Source of the DNA: Xestospongia bergquistia
Lineage: Eukaryota; Porifera; Demospongiae; Haplosclerida; Petrosiidae
Length of the DNA stretch: 64,000 nucleotides
Reading direction: 5' to 3'
Assembly (NCBI GenBank): GCA_963965975.1
Contig: OZ014422.1
Span: 930,001-994,000 of the forward strand
The number at the start of each line of letters is the position of its first letter. Within the stretch, counting starts at the first letter, position 1. The notes under the pieces were generated by a model. It ran no database searches and was not told the origin of the DNA. It was given only the letters and a program-made list of their open reading frames with translations. A program made the position numbers and the translations under genes. Shown piece after piece: positions 1-12,500 of the stretch.

Positions 1-6
1 CTGTAG

Positions 7-2150
7 CTACTGGTGTATCCACATATGCAACATTAGGTTCTAGAAATGCTAGAACAGAATGGGAGAGATGTTTTAATAATGTCTACATTGAGCCTATATT
101 AAACGTAAGTATTTCACTAAAATGAATATTGTAATATATCAACATAATATTTAGAAATTGGAGATGACATTACAACAAGCAACACTTCTGCTTGTAAATG
201 ACAAAAGAGAAGGTTAATAATGATCTATCAAATTAAATATACTAACTTCTATTCTACAGATCGAGATCGTTTGTTTTATGTAATTCATGAAAGAATGTCT
301 GTAGCTCCAAAGGACATCCTCCCTCACTTGTGGACTTATCGTTCTCGGATCACATTGGAACACCTCTTTCAAACTCTACAGACACACAAAGATACTTGTC
401 CTATCCTACATGAGTTCATACAACAGGTATTATATAAAGATTACTTTATTAATATCTTATTTTTATTAGGAGCCTCTTTTAAGAGCTACCCAGTATCTAC
501 CTGGTATTGTAAAATTACAACAACAAATGTATGAACTTAGTCACAGAAGACTGGACAAAACTGATGTAGCTCATTACACTATAAGAGAATTTATTAGAGA
601 ACTAGGAAAAGGTATAGTAACACTTACCTTGTTAATATATTATTGATATACTATAGGAAGTCATACTGAACAGAAAAGGAATCAGTTCTGTGAAAAACTT
701 CACTGTGTTAGAAATGCCTGGAGTTTAGTAAAAGACAAACTCAAAGAACATTGTTAGTATTATAGACCAGATAATACCACAATCTACTGTTGTATTTTTG
801 TTAGCACGTGTTCCTGTTGACTCTGAGTATTTGACAAGAGTTACTTGGGATGAATCTCTTCCTCTCTCTTATCTCATCCCCACCTTGACTGGTCCAGGAG
901 TATGTACAGTTGCTCTAGTTGATTTACTAGTCGGAGTACATAATGACTTTATAGAGAAGTGTCGTTCTCAGTTAAAAAAGAAACAAAAGAAAGAGTAAGT
1001 CATATATCATTTTCATCAGTATGATCTGATACTACTGTGTTTAGTATTATGTGGAGAGAACACAAGGTACCAGTTAGTCATATCCAACATTGTCATCTCT
1101 TGGAATATGAACATCAACTTCTCTCTATTGTTCTCTCTCACTGTCATTATTCTCTGGAACATGGGAAAGGACAAAATGTCACTTATGATATCCCTGCATT
1201 AGAGAAACATGTAGTGGACCGTTTCGTACATGGCAAACCTCTTATTCAACTAGAAATTCCTCAAGTTGTATACAGAAAAGATGTATATACTGCTGAAACA
1301 TTTGCTAATATTAGGAAGAATGTATCACCACAGGTAATAGAGATAGATACTAATCATCAGTTATATTCTGGTGTCTTCTTTAGATCAAACTCAGTGCCAG
1401 ACAGCAAACAGAGATAGTTACTGAACTACGTACAATGCAAAATCTAAGAGATTGTCTTGATGTAGTAGAAATAGTTATTGGATTTCTCTCCTCTGGAAGA
1501 ACTGATGCTAATACAGAACTAAAGAAATATGTCAAGAAAGTATTAAAAATGGAAAGAAAGTTTACTAGCAAGAAGGTATATTAGCTATATCCAATGTTAA
1601 CAGTCATTGAGTTAATATAGGCTATGGAGTATTGTAGTTTGGGTCATATCTTGTCACTATGGGAGACAATATCAGTACAAATAGCTAAGACACTCACTCT
1701 ATCCAGACAAGTAAAGAGATCATATATGCTGTGACACAATGTATTATATATTTATATAAACTAGGAACCTTTTGATTCATTGGGTCGAGACTTTCTACAA
1801 AAATTAGGTGAAGATGTAGACAAGGAACTTAGAAGGTTCTTACGACAAGTTGATATTCCTCCTCTACTTAACCTTCTTTATGAGTTTATTGAAACCAATG
1901 TCCGTCATAGAAACCCTGATGAAAAGGATTGGCCGTAAGTATTATATCTAATTATGAGAGATCTTTATATAATATTGTCTGTAGTCTTTTTGATACATTA
2001 GTTGCTCATTTGGATAACTACGGATTAGAGGGACTACCTCCTCAATTTGAAGAGCAGTTTCCACAGACTATTACAGTAGGTCAAGCTGTAGCTACATGGA
2101 AAGCTATAGTATTCTATCAACAACAACATGAACATGATATTAAAGATTAA
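7..2150 (+). CDS. RNF213-like: RNF213-like giant AAA+ ubiquitin ligase, copy A (3' end only)
   Basis: C-terminal part of an RNF213-type protein whose 5' part lies left of the window. Exons read as 7-104, 155-212, 260-426, 470-611, 657-752, 805-994, 1045-1333, 1384-1575, 1621-1710, 1765-1934 and 1985-2150, ending in TAA. Joined, they follow the last ~490 residues of RNF213, the C-terminal helical domain after the RZ finger, which closes the E3 module. The segment matches 22724-24869 of copy B and the end of copy C almost base for base, introns included. The donor after 752 reads GTTAGT where B and C have GTAAGT, so splicing there may be weaker, but no exon is broken. The first six bases are the end of an intron. 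Identification is by family similarity; whether the missing 5' part is intact cannot be known. Confidence 0.88.
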
Positions 2151-3504
2151 TATGAATGAAGATACTTCACTGAACTTCTATATACACAATTTATATAATA
2201 CTTATTAAGTGATCGCAATAGTACAGTACTGTTATTAATTTATGTCAGTATAGTTAATTTGAGTGTATGACCAGTTCATATGACATATAATACTTTAGTT
2301 GTATTGTGTGTTTAATGTTTAAGAAACAACACTTGTGTAATTTATCCCAAATTTCACTCAAGCCCATTGCATTAAATGTACTAACACATGGTCCAAAGAC
2401 TATATTTGGACAGTGTGTGTCAGGTGGAAAACAACAACGATCATATTAGTGACATTAATCCCACCTTCCCTTCATGGTCTCCAGACAAGCAGTTTAATTA
2501 TATTATGCCTGCTAAGATAACTTAATCTTGTTAATTTGGTATTTTGATTTTGTTTTCCTGTTTAAATATCTAAATATTCCCTTTCACTTATAATTGAATC
2601 ATTAATAATCCTCTTTGGCTTTATCATGTCTATTAATAATAATTGTTATTAATTTCTAGTCATCTTAGCATCATTATTTTGTTTCACATACAAGTAAGTT
2701 ACATAGAATTTACACACGTCTTTTGACAAACAGATTCATACACTTACCAAGAGAAATCAACACACTTCGTTTAATTTCTTAATAACTCAGCTCCACCCAT
2801 TTCAGCTTAGCAAGAATTTGCCAAGAAATTGGGAAGTCCGTTTATTTTACTGGCAGACAGTGAATTTCAGATTTCTTTATCTCTTCGAATTCGCTTCTGT
2901 TATTTCTTGATAATCTATCCTTATTTAGGCACTTCATAAGAAGTCTCTTGGGTCTCTTATTATTCTCTCTTTGTCTTCAGCCAATCAGACGCAATATTGA
3001 TATTAATACTGTGACATTGAACAAAGGTAAGTCTTTTTCTTCAATATCTTTCATTAAAAGTATTGAAATGTTATTCTAATCATTCCATTTTTAATGTGGA
3101 TACAATGATAGTACTTTCTTTTGAATACCATTACCTTTTCCTCTTAAACATGTCTGATATAAGCTGTGTCTACTGTGAATACTATAGTCTATAGCTACTC
3201 AAGAGGAAGTATTGCCTAGGCCTTAAGTAGTACTTTACTGTTCAGTGTAAATTAAAACATTTTGGTAAATTTTTATGCTGACACTAATCATGAAATTAAG
3301 TAATACTTGTACTGAAAACAACACGTGACTACAAAGGGTGTGTTACTAGAGTCGGCATATTAGTATTACTCTAGATGGGTGGTGTATAACTAAACTCAAC
3401 CCCAAAGTTTAATTATTCATAACTTATTCATTGTATGATTAAATATACTTATATCTGTGTAGATTGACGGTGTGTCTGTTTATGTTTCTCTTATTTTTAG
3501 CATA
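2151..3504. other. Intergenic spacer A/B with probable 5' UTR exon and UTR intron of copy B
   Basis: No coding gene is seen. A CCAAT-box-like sequence lies at 2981-2985. A strong donor (ACAAAG/GTAAGT, cut after 3026) pairs with the pyrimidine-rich acceptor ending at 3500, four bases before the copy B start codon. I therefore read a non-coding first exon ending at 3026 and a 474-nt UTR intron. An in-frame upstream ATG at 3472 would lie inside this intron. The rest is AT-rich and unremarkable. Similarity to the other copies fades within about 30 bases after the copy A stop codon. Confidence 0.5.
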
Positions 3505-6500
3505 ATGTCTGAAAATTCTGGAGGAGTTCCTAATCCTGTTCCTCCTGAACAAAGTTGTTATTGCAAGGTGTGTCAACAACCACTTAGTCCTCCAGATGCA
3601 CCATTTTGTTCTCACTGTGGAACATCACAACGAGACATTCAGAAAAAGCAATGTTTATTGTGTCCTGCATTATTACTTCCTAATGCTCAATACTGTATGT
3701 TCTGTGCTGCACCACAAGATCCCCAATTACTAAGTCTGACACCTTTAAAACAATGTATTAATCCTCAGTGTAGTGCCCTACTTGTTGCGACATTGTCAGT
3801 GTGTTACAATTGTAGAGGGTCACAAGCACAAGAACAGAATCAACAACAACAATACCATCAAGAACAAGAACAGCAAACACACCAACATCAAGAATATCAA
3901 CAAAAACAACTTCAAAGTGATAATAACACTACACCACAACAACCTGTTCAAGGATGGGATAATCAACCACCTGAAGTATCCATTAGCTATCCCAATCCTC
4001 TTGTTAGTTCACTGCATGGTGCTCCACATTATTCTCATCTTCAAGGAACTAGTTCAGATTTTGCACCATCATCAATGGTATTACTTTCTCATCAGGATAA
4101 TCAAGATATAGAGATATTACCGCCCACCTCAGACTCCTATAGTCAAAATGTAACATCAGAACAGGTATCTGTAGTTACTCATTCATCAGGTAGTACTCCA
4201 CCTCAACATGTTGTTTCTAAACTAACCTCAGAAGGATCCATGGAGATGTCTCATACAAAAGATGATCATGTTGCAATGGATGTTGATCATAATATTAGTA
4301 TTATTGAAACACAGATTCCACCTACTGACCTTCCTACAATGCCATCAGTTGATTCAACTATAAACCATTTCCCTCCTCCTTTACCTGCCTCTTCATCTCC
4401 CCCTCTGATTCCACCCCTGCCACCTCCTCCTTCTAGCCATCTGAATAATGGGAAACGTCAGTCATTTGCAGATGAAAAAACTATTGACATTCCAGAAAAG
4501 AAAAGAAAAGCAGAAGTTACAGAATCAAGTGATGATTCTAGTGCTACTTCATATTCTACTGAAAAGGAAGGTACTGTACTACAACAAAAAGTGGTTCCTT
4601 CAGGAAATAGTAAACCTGTTAGTGACCCGTCATATGAAATACAATGTAATCAATCAAGTTTCCTATCTCCTTCTAATTCTTCTGCTCTCACAACTAAGGT
4701 TATGTTAATTCCAAATAACCAAATGGTATTTGGTTCAGCTAGTAGTGGTCAATCATTTTCTATGTCACCTCAACTACCAACCAGTCTGCAATTACCTCAA
4801 GTTTCAGATAATGAGGTAACATCTCAGTCTGAATGTTCACTCAATCCTGAAAAAGTTGAAAATGATAAGACCAAAGCTGAATTACTAAGGCCTATGATTC
4901 ATTCAGAATTGAACAAAGAAGATACATGTCCAAAAGAAGAATTAAATGAAGGTATCACTGACATAAGCAAACAAAATCAAGAAAGAAAAAGAAGAAAAGC
5001 AGATTCAGAAACAGATCAAGATGAAACTCAGCCACCCATGTCCAAAAAGAAAGACAGCAATATCAGTAATGGAACTTCTATAAATGTTGATACTCATCCA
5101 TTCTCTGCCACTCCTCTTGTTAAACATTCTAGCTCCCATGTAACAGAGAAAACTAAAGCACCAGAGAAAGAAAATCAAGGTAGTAATGATAGTGTCAATG
5201 TTTCTGAAATACCTGCCCGGGATAACGATAACTTGTGCACTCCTCCATCATCTGTTCCTGAAGCACAAAGACTTCCCTTAGAATCTACTTCACCTTACCC
5301 TCCTTATATTGGAGCAGAATCAGATTCAGATCATTCCACATCTTCTCCTAGTCCACAGGATAAAATTATTAATAAGACAAATGGAACACAAGAAAGACAG
5401 CCAGATGCTAGCCAGGTATAAATATCTTTACAATCTTTGATCTTTTTATCATACCATATAGAATGTTGTTTCACATGAGAATCAGTCGTATGGAATAGAG
5501 CCTGATGTTTCTTTAGATTCTGGGAAAAGCAATGATAAAGTCCCTGCTTTAAAAGATAAAAATGAGGAGGAAAGCAAAAAGAGGTCATCTAAAAGGATTG
5601 GAGATGGGAAAAAATCATCCATTATTAACAGGTAGTGCTTGTTTCATTAATTATCTTAATCAGTAGTCATATAGGCCATGTCTGTGGTCTGACCCACCTA
5701 GTGGTTTGAAAGGTAATTCAAAAGATATGATGAATGTTGTTTTTCATGCTCTTTTACCCTCTACATTGTGGGAGTATGATGAGGAATCAAAGGTTTTCAT
5801 CCGATTTGGAAGTGATAAATTAGGAAACTGGAATTGTGATTTTGGACCTATGGATGTAATCAGGTTAGTCAATTATGAAGTTTTTAATGTTTTTATTGCC
5901 ATCTTGTTTAGTGACAAAACAGCTGGATTGTTTAAGATGACTTATGTTTTGAAAGTCAACCGTTTGCAAATTTCTGGTGAAATTCCTTACAAATACTGTG
6001 TCTATACACCCAAGACTATCAATGCAGGATATCAACATGCTATATATGAGTACATATACAGTACTTATGTGGATATTCCTGCTGATTTTGCTAATCGTGT
6101 CCTCAAAGTTCCATTTGAATGTCGACAATCACCTCAAAGTAAATATTATTTATTCAGCAGATTTTATTACTTTTTTTAGGGGACTACCATCAATTTGACA
6201 CTATGATTTACCCACCACAAGCTAGTACAGCTCAGGAGGAAAGCTATTTTGAAAGAGGAAAAGCTTTTTTTAAAGGCCTTTTTGGAATATCATCTCGATC
6301 TGGAGGAAAAACTGTTGATACCCATCCAAAAATTGTTCAAATGCCAACAATGGAAGAAACAAGAAGAAAATGTCTCGAGGTTTACTTTGAAGATTATGCT
6401 CCTCTTTTGGAAACTGGTATCATTGACAAAAATCCAATTGAGTTAATTGAGGATATAGCACATCTGCATACTTGTTTGTATTCACCACTAATTCATGATG

Positions 6501-9500
6501 GAAATAAATCTTATCACCACACAAGAGAATGGAAGTTTTACAATCTCAGAAATGTATGTCATGTGTTATATAATTTATAAAACCTCACTTTATTGAAGTT
6601 TTGCTCAGTCATCAATAAAAGTATTTTTATAGGACTTGAAGAGGTTATTGCTCTCAGTAGTCAAAAGGATCGAAGAAACAAATTGCTCTGATACAAGAAT
6701 GATAGCTGGCTCTATGATAGTTTGTTGTCTGCAGTATATCAAATTTGATATTTCAAAAGAAGCTGTTGTCAGTCTTTTTCAGTTGTTCACTCTCCAGCCA
6801 GATATTGATAGAAAATTGTGTCCTGAATTAAATGTTCTCAAAGGCTTTCTATCAAAAAATGAAAGAATGAGGTATATATATATTAAGTCCACAATTTTGT
6901 ACACTTGACATGCCATGCTATTATAGGCACCTGCTATTGAAAGGTTTTGTAGCATATTCTGAACATGTCATGGGAACATCAATTGGTCACAATTGCCTAT
7001 CTACTTTATTTAATGTGCTGGCAGTTCATCATTTAATTAAAAATGATTGTGAACCATTTGGGAACCCAGAAAGAGACCCACAATCAATAAAATGGTTTGG
7101 AACAACTGATTTCCCTTTGGCTCAGCTTCAATCTACTGCTCAGAAAGCTAAACCAGGGTATGTCATGTCTTACATAGATATATAGCATGTAATGTTCAAA
7201 TTATAGGACCATCAAAAATATTTACTTGGAAATGAAACCAGTCTTTCTTCTTGATCCATTGCTATTGCCAAACATGCTACATATATGTCCAGTTAGAGAG
7301 TATGAATCCTTATTCGAAGTTATCCCTCCTTATTATGGAGTAGCAAGACTAGCATTTGATCATAAGCAAAATTCACAGCTTACAGTTGATGATGTAAGCA
7401 TGTAATTAATTTGTATGTACTAAGTATGCTACTTACTATTCATTACATGGTAGGCAAAACAAAGCCAAATACTCCTATCTAAACTTCATTGTCAGATTGA
7501 TAAAATTTTGACTGAACCTTCTGCTTCAAGGTATAATTTTTTGTTCTTTATGTATTGTTTAAATTTATTTTTATGCAACTAGATTTTTTGACACACAGCA
7601 GATTCTGAATGGGTTTTGTTACCTTTTAAATGTTTTGAATGAGAAATTGAGAATATTTACTGATTCTTTTGGAATATTATTCAATACCAGTATTTCATTA
7701 ATTTTGAAGTTACTTTCACTTATTATGACATCCTCTGATGATTCTCAACAATTGAAAACTATAGCAAAGGACAAAGTTTACACATTATTAAATGAGTCAA
7801 TAAAAATTTGTATTTCCAAAACAATTGGAGGAAGTATGTTTGGTAACAAAGTAATTTCCTCTTCTTCCTGGATGGGATTTCGATATACATCAACTCTTTA
7901 TAAGCAAAAGGAAGAATTTGAAGTAAGCAATACACTAAATTTAAGATACTGGTGATGGGTAATATACTATAGGTATGGCAGCAAATTCTTTCTGTAGACT
8001 GCCCCACAGATTTTGATAGAGACTGGAATATTTTGATTGTTTCAATCCTGAAGAGTAGAATTTCAAAAGCAAGTCTATTGTACATATCAATATTATATAA
8101 CTTTGTAACATAGGTACCAGGTGAATTGAAGATAGATATATTGACTCATGCTGAAAAGCACAATGTGAACGTTGTAATTGTTACTGCTATTCTAGAAGAT
8201 GTTATGAATGGCTTGGATACACTTATACTTGAGGTATAAAATACTATGATATATATTGATTATAAATTATAAAAACTATGTTTAGGGAGGAAAGGCAGGC
8301 GAAGAAAGTCTTAAAAAGTTAGAACAGTCAAAGCATATGGCACAGTTGCTTGGGGATATGTTAAAAAAGAAGTATCCTAATTTTGAAACTGAGAACTCCC
8401 TCTCTCTTGATGATATTTTGACATGGGAACTTTGGCCTGGGTTTATGAAAATATACAGTATGTTATTGTATATCTACTACAATTACTATTTTTGTCTTAC
8501 AGTAAGACAGCGGTCATTTTCAAAGGAAGGTTTGACCATGGGGGATCAAGAAATTTGTTACGCTGCCATGACAATTTTTACTGGTGTATGTTTGTCTATA
8601 CAGGATGGTTCTGTAACTCCCAAACTCTTTAAAAAATTGAGTAGCAAACAAGAAGAAGTACAAAAGTTATTTGAAGCCATTACTTCACAGAATAAACAAC
8701 CTTCTGGTAATCCTGAAACATCTATTCCTATTCCAAATTTCTCCTATGAGAATATCAATGAATCATTGGATACCCGACTCTGTGAGTATAAGGCTTTTAT
8801 AGAACATCAGGAGAAGCTGAGTACACTTGTCCAACACCTTACTGACTTAAATATTCCTGGTGAGTCCAATTATTATAGTACTGATCTATAGGTCACTTAC
8901 ATTTATATAGAACTTAACAACATTAGAGCAGATCTTGAAATGAACTTTGAAGTGCAACCAATTTTGTCACTTTGCCAACAAGTTGAAGGAACAATGATCT
9001 TTTATTGTTTCCAGTATGCTTCTCCATTGTTTCCTATTATATCTGACTTTACAGTATTGGTTAGAAAATACCCAAACAATACTTTCATTGATCATTGGGA
9101 TGCTGAAAAAAAGGGTGTACAGAATATGCCACTACAACTAGTTGATGTTGTGAAACATGTTTGGGAACCTGCCTTTGTGAAGTGTTCTGCATTTCTTGAA
9201 AGTTTAAAGAATAAAAGTATTAGATTAGCTGAAGTTGATAAACTTCTTGATAGCTATACTAAAGAAAAGTTAATTCTTGAAATTAAACAATTAGAAAAGG
9301 GAATATGTCATTGCACAAAGGCAACAATACCAGATGACAAATGGATTGAGAGTTGTTTTAAGAGAATGCAGGAATATCACTCTCTTCGACGACATGCAAG
9401 TGCTGCCAAAGCATTTTTGGATTTGAAGGTTACACTAGAGCTTACTGGAGACTTTGACATAGTTGAGAGACTAGCAGCTAAAGTGAGTTCTTATTAAATC

Positions 9501-12500
9501 AATTAATATTAATGTTGCTTAATTTATTATTAGTTTACCACATCAGTACATGACAAGAGCTTAGATTTTATTACTGATGATTTGATTAATACTGGAAGGT
9601 TTTTACATGATATTAGCTCTAATCCTCGAAAACTGAAATGTATTGAAGTATTTGTGAAGAGTCAGGACATTGTAAAATGGATCAGAAATGAGACAAAGGG
9701 TACATATACTATATCTTGTTAAACAACTATTCTCTTGTCATTAATAGACATGCATGATTTGCAAAATTTTGTTACTATTGCCCTTGCTACTGCTGCTGGT
9801 GGAGAGGGTGATTTTACTCATGATTGTTTGTCCGATTTGCGTACTGTTGGTAGCGGATTTGCCTCACTTATTTACCAACTACCTCCTGACACAGGCTACA
9901 AAGAACTAGTGAAAAGATGCAAGTCCTTGTGGGATGCTTTGAAGGACTATCCTATGCTCCCTGAAATGCTGGTAAGCAGATACACATTTGTGTTTATCTG
10001 ATGAAGTTGTCATTGCAGAAGGACTGTGCTGACTGCGTTGCTTGGTATCAATCAGTGAAGGAGACTCAAGGCTCTGTAGAGAAGTCCTCTTTTGGCCAAA
10101 TGAAGAACATCAAAGAATATGGATGTTATACAATAGGATCTCAGGCAATGGGAGTTCATTCAAAGCTGTCACAGTTAATTCGAATGGACTTGGAACAATG
10201 TGACAAGCCTCTACCACAACGCAAGTACTCATTAAATGAACTAAGAGATTTGGAGAGCAAACTTGTTTTAATAACTGGAAGTGAGTCAGAAGAGAGAGAA
10301 CAGGTTGATCATTTTTTAAAAGTGAGTAAAATATTGAGTTGGATAAAATGAATTTCTTTTTAGGTCTTCCAGACTGTTTGCTATATAACAGATGTCTTGA
10401 GTAAATTACAGCAAACTGGCCACATTAAGTATATGGGATGGATGTTGAAGTTTCCCTGTAAACTTGATGGAGTTGTAGATCAGCTAACTGAAATTTTTCA
10501 AGAAATGGAAAAAGATCTTGAAGACTGGAAAAAAACAGTAGCAGAAAAACGAGAGGAGTACTATTCACTGAATTACTATACAACCCAACAGCTGCTACAT
10601 CTTCGCAAGGAACTAGGTTCTTTTAAAAATCATGATCACAAATTGCCAATGAAACAAGAAGTGATAGCCTTACTGCAGTGTTTGTCACAAGAAATAACTC
10701 AAGAAATGGTTGAAGTTCAGCTTTGTGGTGTTGATGAAGAAATGGAAGTTACTACAGGCTACCCTACTGAAGACACTTTATCTAAAGCTACTGGATTAGA
10801 TAATGACCTGAATATATCGCACAGTTCTGGTGGGTCCAACAACCAGTCATCAGCAACTGGTATGTTGGATGTTGTAATGAAAGCTGCCTCTTCAGGTCCC
10901 CATCCTCAATTAAATGAAAATGATCTGACAGACAAACAAATAGCTATACTAGTTAACTTAAAAACATCTTATGGTTTTTCAAGAAACCTTATCCTTCTTG
11001 CTTTTGAAAGGTGTGCAAAATCTGACCTAGAAGAAACAGTTCTCGAATGGTGTAGTGAACATCAAAACAATTTTGATTTCTTTGACAATGACAGAGGAAG
11101 TGAAACTAGAGGAGATGAATCCAGTGATGAAGATGAATATTTACCATCAGATGATAAAGAGGAAGATGCAAAAATGGATGAAATTAACACACAGCAATCT
11201 TTTGAATCTTTTGTAGAGTCAGTAAAAGAGGCTGTGGTACATAAAAAATTGATACCAAAGGTGATAATCAGAGAGCACATACCAGTCGATGAAAATCATC
11301 CCATTGTCAAGGAACTATTGAGAGCTGGATTTCCACTTGAACAATGTAAAGATGCTGTAGAACGATATCCTGACAATACAAAGAAAGCTATGGATTATTT
11401 AGATCTTTTGGAAGAAGACTCTGAAGAGCATAATGAGCTATTTCCAAGGAACATATGTCATAGTGTTGTTCTTGAAGATAGTGGAATGGCTGAGGATAGA
11501 GAAGAATGGTATAGTCGTCAATTCAGTGGTGGATCTGACAGTTCACCTGTAGGGTAAGTTGATAATGTATTGAAGTGATAACTTGATATCATGTTTTTAG
11601 TGTTACTGATATAGAGATTGTACGTGATGACACATCATCTAAAAAATATCTATCACTAGTTGAACTTGGTAGAGCTCTTGAAAAACTTAATAATAACTGC
11701 AGAGGTACTATGCAATACTAATGTTTTATGAGTATATTATTAATGTTTAAATCTTAGCACTAATTGATCGGAATAGACAACTTCCTAATGGACTTAAAAT
11801 TGGTGAACCAAACTTACTTGTGGCCACTCCAGGTATCCTCATCTATTATACTAATATTGTTATAATATTTCTCACAAAGATACTGTTCTAAAGACTGTCT
11901 TGTCTCTTTATATGGAGGATGATAAACTACCATTGCCTACTCATGAAGAAGTTCTTATATGTAGTGAACACACTACAGATGAAGAAGTGACTCTACTATG
12001 GAAGAGAGCTATGGGAGATCCTAACCACTTCAGAATATTCTGTCTAGTTCATGCTGAGTTGCTATCCTATCAAGTTTGTGATAAGGCACTTAAAACTCTA
12101 TTTGAATGCTCACAAGGACAAAGAAGTAAGTTCATACAATACTAATATTGACACTGTTCATGAGTCTTACCTTTCAGACTACAAGTTAGTGATTATATGT
12201 AGTAATGAAGAGGAAGATAAATCTCACATGATCTCTAAGCTGCAGTTTTATCGTCGACCTTTTACTACTCTTCACTCTGTTCAAACCTTCTCTCAATATC
12301 TTATAACTCATTTTATTAGTTGGCCTCAGAGTGGACTTAAAGTACAAAGGATACTAGCTTCTGTTGTTGATCCAGAAATGTAAGAAGTTGCTAAAGATTT
12401 TCCAATTTTAAGTCTCTCTTATTTAGCTCTTATGTACGTGTGGTTAAATCAGAGAGGGCAGGCATGGGCAAGTCATTATATATTCAACGTTTGAAAGAAG

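Noticed and set aside
1380..1571. 63-codon open frame on the minus strand, repeated at 24099-24290 and 47147-47338
   Set aside because: It is the antisense shadow of a conserved RNF213 exon; its conservation follows from the sense strand.
3472..3504. Upstream in-frame ATG at 3472 as the start of copy B
   Set aside because: It lies before a good acceptor (ending 3500), and copy C also begins right after an acceptor with the MSE sequence.
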